64,000 bases of DNA from contig NZ_CP107970.1 in the NCBI RefSeq assembly GCF_036090055.1, positions 3,660,501 through 3,724,500 on the forward strand, read 5' to 3'. This document shows positions 57,864 through 64,000 of the stretch, in pieces. The translations under genes were made by a program, and so were the position numbers. The number at the start of each line of letters is the position of its first letter. The stretch's first letter is position 1. Under the pieces are notes generated by a model, which had not been told where the DNA came from, did no database searches, and worked only from the letters and a program-made list of their open reading frames with translations. This stretch comes from Nocardioides sp. NBC_00368 (GTDB lineage: Bacteria > Actinomycetota > Actinomycetes > Propionibacteriales > Nocardioidaceae).

Positions 57864-59479
57864 CTCCGAACAGCTCCCTCGGCTTCGGCCTCGGCCTCGG
57901 CGAGGGCCTTCTCGTCGGGGAGATCCTCGACGGTCGTCTTGAGCGGGACCTCCCTGATGCCCACGATAGCGACCAGCGCGAGCAGGGCACACGGGATGGC
58001 CACCAGGAAGAGGTCGGCGGTGGCGACGGCGAAGGCGTGCTCGTAGAGGGCCTGCATCGCGCTGGGCATGCTCGCCGGGTCGGCGAGCCCGCCGCTCTGC
58101 AGGCTCCGGAGCTCCTCGGGGGTGACCTTCCCGCTGGCGACCAGCTCGGGGATGCCGTCGGTGATGACGTCCTCGACCCGGTGGGACAGCACGGCACCGA
58201 GCGCGGCGATGCCCATCGAGCCACCCATCGACCGGAAGAAGGCGACCACCGAGGAGCCGGCACCCATGTCCTTGGTGTCGAGGTTGTTCTGCACCGCGAG
58301 CACCAGGTTCTGGTTGGTCGCACCGACACCGAGGCCGACGACGGCCATGAAGGCACCGACCAGGGCGAGGTTGGTGTGCTCGTCGATGGTGCTGAGCAGG
58401 TAGAGCCCGATCGGCAGCATGACGCCGCCGAAGAGCAGGTAGCGCTTCCAGCGACCGGTGGCGCTGATCAGGCGTCCGGTGACCATGCCGGCCACGGAGA
58501 GCCCGAGCACCATGCAGATCGACATCAGGCCGGCGTGGGTCGGCGTCATCCCGCGGGCGGTCTGGAAGTACTGCTGCAAGTAGACCGTCGCACCGAACAT
58601 TCCCGCACCCACGAAGAACGAGGCGACCGTGGAGAGCACCATGGTGCGGTCGCGGAAGAGCCGCAGCGGGATGATCGGCTCCTTGGCGAACCTGCCCTCG
58701 ACCAGGATCGCGACGGCGAGCACGACGAGGCTGCCTGCGACCAGGGCGTACGACATCAGCGAGGCCCACTCGAAGGACTCACCACCCAGCGTCACCCAGA
58801 TCAGCAGCATCGAGACACCGGCGACCAGCAGGAACGCACCGAGGTAGTCGATGCTGACCTCGCGGCGTACGTGCGGGAGGTGCAGGGTCTTCTGCAGCAG
58901 GATGAACGCGACCACTGCGAACGGGACGCCGACGTAGAAGACGCCGGGCCAGCCGACCGGGGAGTCGACGATCACGCCGCCCACGAGCGGGCCGATGACC
59001 GTGGCCAGCGCGAAGACCGCACCGATGTAGCCGGAGTAGCGGCCGCGCTCACGCGGGGAGACGATCATCGCGATGATCACCTGGATCAGCGCGACGATGC
59101 CGCCCATACCGAGGCCGGCGATGACCCGGCCGGTGATGATCACCGGCATCGAGGGAGCCAGGCCACAGATCGCCGAGCCGACGATGAACAGGCCGAGGGC
59201 GACCTGCACCAGGACCTTCTTGTTGTAGAGATCGGCGAGCTTGCCCCAGATCGGCGTCGTCGCGGTCATCGCCAGCATGCTCGAGACGACGATCCAGGTG
59301 TAGCCGCCCTGGGTGCCGCCGAGGTCGGTGACGATCCGCGGCAGGGCGTTGGCGACCGACGTGCTGGACAGCATGGCGACGAAGAGCGCCATCAGGAGAC
59401 CTGAGAGGACCTCCATGATCTGGCGGTGGCTCATCTCCGGCGCGGCGATGGCCTGCGAAGACTGCTGGGACTCTGACAA
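57860..59479 (-). CDS. MFS multidrug exporter, DHA2 (EmrB/QacA) 14-helix family
   Basis: A 539-residue MFS transporter with 14 membrane helices. LSSTSVANALPRIVTDLGG is the motif A/D1 region of DHA2 pumps, WGKLADLYNKKVLVQ is the cytosolic loop, and GRVIAGLGMGGIVALIQ is antiporter motif C-like. It likely exports hydrophobic or cationic drugs in exchange for protons. Two inverted repeats lie upstream and probably bind the downstream-encoded MarR protein. Confidence 0.94.
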   Translation of the reverse strand: MSESQQSSQAIAAPEMSHRQIMEVLSGLLMALFVAMLSSTSVANALPRIVTDLGGTQGGYTWIVVSSMLAMTATTPIWGKLADLYNKKVLVQVALGLFIVGSAICGLAPSMPVIITGRVIAGLGMGGIVALIQVIIAMIVSPRERGRYSGYIGAVFALATVIGPLVGGVIVDSPVGWPGVFYVGVPFAVVAFILLQKTLHLPHVRREVSIDYLGAFLLVAGVSMLLIWVTLGGESFEWASLMSYALVAGSLVVLAVAILVEGRFAKEPIIPLRLFRDRTMVLSTVASFFVGAGMFGATVYLQQYFQTARGMTPTHAGLMSICMVLGLSVAGMVTGRLISATGRWKRYLLFGGVMLPIGLYLLSTIDEHTNLALVGAFMAVVGLGVGATNQNLVLAVQNNLDTKDMGAGSSVVAFFRSMGGSMGIAALGAVLSHRVEDVITDGIPELVASGKVTPEELRSLQSGGLADPASMPSAMQALYEHAFAVATADLFLVAIPCALLALVAIVGIREVPLKTTVEDLPDEKALAEAEAEAEGAVRR

Positions 59480-59505
59480 GTGCGGGCTCGACTCTCACGA
59501 GGAAC

Positions 59506-59556
59506 TGGTTGAATATCGGCAACCAATATACGTGGGTTTAGTTGCTAAACGCAACT
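59506..59556. promoter_or_regulatory. MarR operator candidates upstream of the MFS gene
   Basis: TGGTTG-N8-CAACCA (59506-59525) and AGTTGC-TAAAC-GCAACT (59540-59556) are perfect inverted repeats sharing the half-site GTTG/CAAC. They lie 27 to 77 bases upstream of the MFS start, the right place for MarR-type repression. Confidence 0.7.
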
Positions 59557-59603
59557 TGTCGTCGGCCGCGTCCGCGCGCGACCGTGCCCTCCGAAAACGG
59601 GAC

Positions 59604-59661
59604 GACCCGCAGGCGGGCCAGGTGGCCGACCCGGTGGATGAGTCCGGTACGCCTGCGGGTC
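59604..59661 (-). terminator. Branched hairpin terminator downstream of the ABC operon / mini-gene
   Basis: GACCCGCAGGCG (59604-59615) pairs perfectly with CGCCTGCGGGTC (59650-59661). A nested GGCCA-GG-TGGCC hairpin lies in the loop. On the reverse strand a TTTT run follows 7 bases after the stem. Confidence 0.7.
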
Positions 59662-59710
59662 GGGTGGCTGCCGTTGGATTGCCAGCTCCCCATCCATGGT
59701 TGGAGGGCTG

Positions 59711-59749
59711 CTAGCGAGCAGCCACCTCACGCATCCAATCGTTCTTCAT
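59711..59749 (-). CDS. Putative 12-residue mini-gene behind an extended Shine-Dalgarno
   Basis: On the reverse strand ATG 59749 opens a 12-codon frame, MKNDWMREVAAR, ending in TAG. It is preceded by AAAGGAGGTGATC, which complements nearly the whole 3' end of 16S rRNA. It lies 75 bases after the ABC exporter stop and just before the hairpin at 59604-59661. The short length makes function uncertain; it may be a leader peptide, a small protein or a ribosome-binding decoy. Confidence 0.45.
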   Translation of the reverse strand: MKNDWMREVAAR

Positions 59750-59823
59750 CTGATCGGATCACCTCCTTTCCCGTGTGCCTCAACGGTAGGCGTCGAGGCG
59801 GACCGGGTTCAAAGGGTTTATTT

Positions 59824-61833
59824 TCACGCGGTCGCGGGCTCCTCCTCCACGATCGGGTGGCTGAACTGCGACTGGTAGAGCTCGGCGTACGCCCCGCCTG
59901 CCTCGAGCAGCTCGGCATGGTCACCCTGCTCGACGATCGCGCCGTCACGCATGACCAGGATCAGGTCGGCGTCGCGGATCGTGGAGAGCCGGTGGGCGAT
60001 CACGAAGGACGTACGGTCCGAGCGCAGCGCCGCCATGGCGTGCTGCAGGAGCAGCTCGGTGCGGGTGTCGACCGAGGAGGTCGCCTCGTCGAGGATCAGC
60101 AGCGACGGCTCGGCCAGGAAGGCCCGGGCGATCGTGACCAGCTGCCGCTCGCCCGCCGAGAGGTTGCCGCCCTGGTCGGTGATCAGGGTGTCGTAGCCGT
60201 CGGGGAGCGAGTGCACGAACCTGTCGACGTACGTCGCCCGGGCCGCCTCGAGGAGCTCCTCCTCGGTCGCGGACGGCCGGCCGTAGCGGATGTTGTCGCG
60301 GATCGTGCCTTCGAAGAGCCAGGTGTCCTGGAGCACCATGCCGGTGCGCCCCCGCAGGTCCGCGCGGGGCATCGAGGCGATGTCGACGCCGTCGAGGGTG
60401 ATCCGGCCGGCATCGAGCTCGTAGAACCTCATGATCAGGTTGACCAGCGTGGTCTTGCCGGCTCCGGTGGGGCCGACGATCGCGACGGTCTGCCCGGGGC
60501 GGGCAACCAGTGACAGGTCCTCGATGAGCGGCCTGTCCTTGTCATAGGCGAACGAGACGTGCTCGAAGCGGACCTCGCCTGCACCGGACGACCCGTCACG
60601 GGCCGCCCCGACATCGGGCGACTGGTCCTGGGCGTCGAGCAGCTCGAAGACGCGCTCGGCCGAGGCGACGCCCGACTGGAGCAGGTTCATCATCGAGGCG
60701 AGGGTGGTGATGGGCTGGGTGAACTGGCGCGAGTACTGGATGAAGGCCTGCAGCTCGCCGAGGCTCAGCGCGCCGCTGGCGACCCGGAGCGACCCGACCA
60801 CGCAGACCACCACGAACATCAGGTTGCCCACGAACATCATCAGCGGCATCAGGATCCCGCTGATGAACTGGGCCTTGAAGGCCGCGTCGAAGAGCTTGTC
60901 GTTCTCCTCGGCGAAGGTCTTCTCGACGTCCTCCTGACGGCCGAAGACCTTGACCAGGTCGTGGCCCGAGAAGGTCTCCTCGATGTGGCCGTTGAGCTTG
61001 CCGGTGCTGCGCCACTGGGCCACGAACTGGCCCTGCGACCGCTTCATCACCGCGCCGGTCACGACCAGCGAGACCGGCACCGCGAGCAGCGCGATCAGGG
61101 CCAGCACCGGGCTGATCCAGAACATCATGAACAGCACCGTGACCAGCGTGAACAGCGCTGTCAGGACCTGGCTGAAGGTCTGCTGCAGCGTCTGGCTGAT
61201 GTTGTCGATGTCGTTGGTGACCCGGCTGAGCAGCTCGCCTCGCGGCTGCTTGTCGAAGTAGGACAGCGGGACGCTGTGCACCTTCTTCTCGACGTCCTCA
61301 CGCAGTCCCTTCACGGTGCCCTGGACGACCGAGTTGAGGATCCAGCCCTGCGCGAAGGAGAGCATCGAGGCGACCAGGTAGACGATGAGCACGATCATCA
61401 ACGCGTTGCGCAGGGCGTCGAAGTCGACGCCGTGGCCGGGGTTGACGTAGTCCATCCCGGAGAGCATGTCGGCGAGCTTGTCGTCGCCCTGGGCGCGCAG
61501 GCCCTCGACCGCCTCCTCCTGGGTCACCCCGGCCGGCAGCTCGCGGGAGAAGATGCCACCGAAGATGATGTTGGTCGCCTTGCCCAGCAGCCACGGACCC
61601 AGCGACATCAGCGTCACGCTGATCGCAGCCAGGACGATCGTCGCGAAGGCGTGGACCTTGTAGGGCGCCATCCTTCTCAGGAGGCGCTTCGCCGAGGGGA
61701 CGAAGTTCATCGCCTTGTCCCCCACCGCGCCGCCGGCGCCCATCGGTCCGGGGCCGCCCTGGGGACGTACGATCCGCTCGGTCTTCTTCATCTGGCCGTT
61801 CTGGCCGGGCTGACTGGTTGTGGGGTCGCTCAT
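59824..61833 (-). CDS. ABC multidrug exporter half-transporter (consensus ATPase site)
   Basis: A 669-residue type IV ABC exporter with six membrane helices, then the ATPase. Walker A is GPTGAGKTTL, the Q-loop region VLQDTWLFEGT, the signature LSAGERQ, and Walker B with catalytic Glu is LLILDEATSSVD, followed by the H-loop in FVIAHRLSTIRD. It pairs with the half-transporter encoded just upstream (ATGA overlap). Basic cytosolic N terminus. Substrate unknown; related heterodimers export drugs or lipids. Confidence 0.95.
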   Translation of the reverse strand: MSDPTTSQPGQNGQMKKTERIVRPQGGPGPMGAGGAVGDKAMNFVPSAKRLLRRMAPYKVHAFATIVLAAISVTLMSLGPWLLGKATNIIFGGIFSRELPAGVTQEEAVEGLRAQGDDKLADMLSGMDYVNPGHGVDFDALRNALMIVLIVYLVASMLSFAQGWILNSVVQGTVKGLREDVEKKVHSVPLSYFDKQPRGELLSRVTNDIDNISQTLQQTFSQVLTALFTLVTVLFMMFWISPVLALIALLAVPVSLVVTGAVMKRSQGQFVAQWRSTGKLNGHIEETFSGHDLVKVFGRQEDVEKTFAEENDKLFDAAFKAQFISGILMPLMMFVGNLMFVVVCVVGSLRVASGALSLGELQAFIQYSRQFTQPITTLASMMNLLQSGVASAERVFELLDAQDQSPDVGAARDGSSGAGEVRFEHVSFAYDKDRPLIEDLSLVARPGQTVAIVGPTGAGKTTLVNLIMRFYELDAGRITLDGVDIASMPRADLRGRTGMVLQDTWLFEGTIRDNIRYGRPSATEEELLEAARATYVDRFVHSLPDGYDTLITDQGGNLSAGERQLVTIARAFLAEPSLLILDEATSSVDTRTELLLQHAMAALRSDRTSFVIAHRLSTIRDADLILVMRDGAIVEQGDHAELLEAGGAYAELYQSQFSHPIVEEEPATA

Positions 61834-63578
61834 GCGGCGGCCTCCTCTGCACTGAGCTGGGAGGAGACGATCTCCTGGTAGGTGGCGTTGCCGGCGAGCA
61901 GCTCCTCGTGGGTGCCCTCGCCGACGAGGGCGCCGTCCTCGAGCACGAGGATCTTGTCGGCGTCGCGGATGGTGGAGACGCGCTGGGCGACCACGATCAC
62001 CGTGGCGTTGCGGGTCTCAGGCGCGAGCGCCGCCCGGAGCCGGGCGTCGGTGGCGACGTCGAGCGCCGAGAAGGAGTCGTCGAAGAGGTAGATGTCAGGA
62101 CGACGTACGAGCGCACGGGCGATGGCCAGGCGCTGCCGCTGACCGCCGGAGACGTTGGTGCCGCCCTGGTCGATCTCGGCGTCCAGACCGGTGCCGCCCT
62201 CGGGCGCCATCCGCTCCACGAAGTCGCGTGCCTGAGCGACCTCGAGCGCGTGCCAGAGCTCCTCGTCGGTGGCGTCCGGCTTGCCGTGGAGCAGGTTGGA
62301 CCGGACGGTGCCGGTGAACAGGAAGGCCTTCTGCGGCACCAGCCCGAGGGAGCTGCGCAGGGTGGCCGGGTCGAGGTCGCGTACGTCGATCCCACCCACC
62401 CGGACGACGCCGGCGGTCGCGTCGAAGAGCCGTGGGACGAGGCCCAGCAGGGTCGTCTTGCCGGCGCCGGTGGAGCCGATGATCGCGACGGTCTGCCCGG
62501 GCCGGGCCTCGAAGGTGAGGTCGTGGAGGACGGGGTGGTCGGCGCCGGGGTAGGTGAAGCCGGCTCCGACCAGGTCGACGTGGCCGCGACGGGAGATCTC
62601 GGTGATGCCGGCGCTCGGCGGGGTCACCGACGTCTCGGTGTCGAGGACCTCGGCGATCCGGTCGGCGCAGACGGCCGCGCGCGGCACCTGCATGAGCATG
62701 AAGGTGCCCATCATGATCGACATCAGGATCTGCATCAGGTACTGCAGGAAGGCGGTCAGCGGACCGACCTGCATCACCCCGTTGTCGACCCGGATGCCGC
62801 CGAACCAGATCACCGCGACGCTGGCGACGTTGATGACCAGCATCATCAGCGGGAACATCGTCGACATCCAGCGCCCGGCCCGCAGCGCGACGTCGGTGAG
62901 CTCGTCGTTGGCCTTCGCGAAGCGCTCGGTCTCCTGGCGCTCGCGCACGAACGCTCGGATCACCCGGATGCCGGTGATCTGCTCGCGCAGGATGCGGTTG
63001 ACCGCGTCGATGCGCTCCTGCACCTTGCGGAAGTTGGGGACCATGCCGCGCACGACCACGGCCATGGAGAGGAGCAGCACCGGAATGACGACCGCGAGCA
63101 GCCAGGCGAGGCCGGCGTCCTCCCGGATGGCCATCACGACACCGCCGACCATCATCATCGGCACCATCACCGCGAGCGTGCAGGTCAGCACGGCGAGCAT
63201 CTGGACCTGCTGGACGTCGTTGGTCGTCCGGGTGATCAGCGAGGGAGCGCCGAAGCGGCCGACCTCGCGGGCACTGAAGGAGCCGACCTTCGCGAAGATC
63301 GCCGCGCGCAGGTCGCGACCGAAGCTCATCGAGCTGCGTGCGGCGAAGTAGACGCTGGCGATCGAGCACAGGATCTGCACCAGGGCCACGCCGAGCATGA
63401 TCGCGCCGATGCGCATGATGTAGCCGGTGTCGCCTTCGGCCACGCCCTGGTCGATGATGTCGGCGTTGAGGCTGGGCAGCAGCATGAAGGCCGAGGTCGA
63501 CAAGAGCTGCAGGATCGCGATGACGACCAGGAATCTCTTGTACGGGAGCAGGTAGTCCCGCAGCAGTCGGAGAAGCAT
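61830..63578 (-). CDS. ABC multidrug exporter half-transporter (degenerate Walker B)
   Basis: A 582-residue half-transporter with six helices. Walker A is GSTGAGKTTL, the signature is VSGGQRQ, and Walker B reads IYLFDDSFSALD, where Asp stands in place of the catalytic Glu. That degenerate site is the rule for one half of heterodimeric exporters such as BmrC/BmrD or TM287/288. It overlaps its partner gene as ATGA and abuts the TetR gene directly. Confidence 0.95.
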   Translation of the reverse strand: MLLRLLRDYLLPYKRFLVVIAILQLLSTSAFMLLPSLNADIIDQGVAEGDTGYIMRIGAIMLGVALVQILCSIASVYFAARSSMSFGRDLRAAIFAKVGSFSAREVGRFGAPSLITRTTNDVQQVQMLAVLTCTLAVMVPMMMVGGVVMAIREDAGLAWLLAVVIPVLLLSMAVVVRGMVPNFRKVQERIDAVNRILREQITGIRVIRAFVRERQETERFAKANDELTDVALRAGRWMSTMFPLMMLVINVASVAVIWFGGIRVDNGVMQVGPLTAFLQYLMQILMSIMMGTFMLMQVPRAAVCADRIAEVLDTETSVTPPSAGITEISRRGHVDLVGAGFTYPGADHPVLHDLTFEARPGQTVAIIGSTGAGKTTLLGLVPRLFDATAGVVRVGGIDVRDLDPATLRSSLGLVPQKAFLFTGTVRSNLLHGKPDATDEELWHALEVAQARDFVERMAPEGGTGLDAEIDQGGTNVSGGQRQRLAIARALVRRPDIYLFDDSFSALDVATDARLRAALAPETRNATVIVVAQRVSTIRDADKILVLEDGALVGEGTHEELLAGNATYQEIVSSQLSAEEAAA

Positions 63579-64000
63579 TCAGGGGGTCTCTCTGGTCAGG
63601 ATGCCTCCGAGCAGCACGTCGATGACGTCCTCGCTGCTCAGTGGCTGGTTCGTTCGGTTCAGACCGGGGAGCCAGGCCCCGATCGTGAGGCTGCGCAGCA
63701 CCAGCGCGGCCTTGCGCGGCGGCAGCCGCAGCTCGTTCGCGTGCGGCTCGAAGACGAGCCGCGTCAGGTTGTCGATGAGGGCCTTGTTGGCCTCGATGAG
63801 GAACTTCGGCGGACCGTGCGGATGACGTACGCCCTCGGGGTCCGCCTCCTCCATCACGGCCGAGCGCACGGCCATCATCACGAGGACACCGCGCTGCGAG
63901 CCGGCGGCCAGCAGGTCGATCACGGCTCGGAGCTTGTCCTCGATGTCGGCCTTGTCCTCGACGACGTCCGCCATGGACTCCCCGGTCCTGTCGGGGTCGA
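63579..64000 (-). CDS. TetR-family regulator, C-terminal part (5' end beyond window)
   Basis: The frame stays open to the window end, so only the ligand-binding part is seen (LRAVIDLLAAGSQRGVLVMMAVRSAVMEEADPEGVRHPHGPPKFLIEAN). It resembles the C-terminal domain of TetR regulators and ends directly before the ABC exporter start. The helix-turn-helix must lie to the right of 64000. It likely regulates the exporter. Confidence 0.75.
   Translation of the reverse strand, partial: DPDRTGESMADVVEDKADIEDKLRAVIDLLAAGSQRGVLVMMAVRSAVMEEADPEGVRHPHGPPKFLIEANKALIDNLTRLVFEPHANELRLPPRKAALVLRSLTIGAWLPGLNRTNQPLSSEDVIDVLLGGILTRETP

Noticed and set aside
1..64000. CRISPR arrays, rRNA genes, IS elements with transposase, and molybdenum-cofactor or other riboswitches
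   Set aside because: I looked for repeated spacers, rRNA segments, DDE or other transposase genes and conserved leader folds and found none that I can support. The only 16S-like match is a 15-base stretch at about 59756-59770 that serves as a Shine-Dalgarno on the other strand.

Overview
The window is high-GC actinobacterial DNA. The right third keeps a gene neighbourhood familiar from Mycobacterium tuberculosis Rv0985c-Rv0996 (mscL, FmdB-type zinc-ribbon protein, 5-formyltetrahydrofolate cyclo-ligase, glucose-1-phosphate uridylyltransferase, moeA, rimJ-like acetyltransferase, membrane protein). Together with the overall protein style this suggests a Nocardioides-like member of the Propionibacteriales; the genus is an inference, because no rRNA is present.

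The window has two parts that meet at a tRNA-Ala(CGC) gene at 41469-41544. Everything to its left (1-41.4 kb) looks accessory and everything to its right looks like conserved chromosome. Directly left of the tRNA are an excisionase and a tyrosine integrase, followed by XRE and other small DNA-binding-like proteins and a MobF (TrwC/TraI-type) relaxase. No type IV secretion genes are visible, so this resembles a mobilizable element integrated at the tRNA. No second att copy was recognised, so the far end may lie outside the window or be lost. A cytochrome bd subunit I gene breaks off at about 33025, where the relaxase block begins.

The accessory part contains four modules. (1) 1-11.9 kb: a CYP153-type alkane/fatty-acid terminal hydroxylase with its ferredoxin and ferredoxin reductase, a divergent AraC regulator, aldehyde dehydrogenase, SDR, acyl-CoA ligase, thioesterase and PlsC acyltransferase. 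It also holds two unexpected members, a BtrH/DUF4872 protein and a transglutaminase-like protein. A plausible flow is hydrocarbon or acyl chain to alcohol, aldehyde, acid, acyl-CoA and lipid. (2) 12.1-17.0 kb: a large MMPL exporter with divergent TetR, then a second TetR and a thioesterase related to the one in module 1; both regulators have clear palindromic operators nearby. (3) 17.3-24.3 kb: a reactive-sulfur module with an MMPL transporter, TauE/SafE sulfite exporter, metallo-beta-lactamase/double-rhodanese fusion (persulfide dioxygenase type), single rhodanese, DUF302, a CsoR-family regulator with the CstR cysteine pattern, DUF2892 and an ECF sigma factor; two C/G-rich palindromes sit in the divergent promoter. 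(4) 24.4-33.1 kb: GntR regulator, stand-alone cytochrome oxidase subunit I, CcdA/DsbA thiol-redox operon with an ArsR-rhodanese fusion, DsrE protein, DUF2243, CtaG and the broken cydA. Modules 3 and 4 read together as handling of sulfide, persulfide and sulfite, plus terminal oxidase parts.

The chromosomal part contains a moeA-moaC-mog cluster flanked by a GLPR-like membrane protein, which raises the possibility that this MoeA is a Glp-type cell-division protein. It also has an unusual UDPGP-type (eukaryote-like) uridylyltransferase, a divergent promoter with a palindromic shared -10 element and apparently leaderless genes, an LCP cell-wall ligase, tRNA-Arg(CCT), DUF1349, a trans-acting enoyl-reductase-like protein, an orphan NarL-type regulator, DUF2277 and a sirtuin. 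A DtxR/IdeR regulator, a MarR/MFS drug-efflux pair and a heterodimeric ABC exporter with TetR end the window. Many adjacent genes overlap as ATGA or GTGA, which marks the operons clearly.
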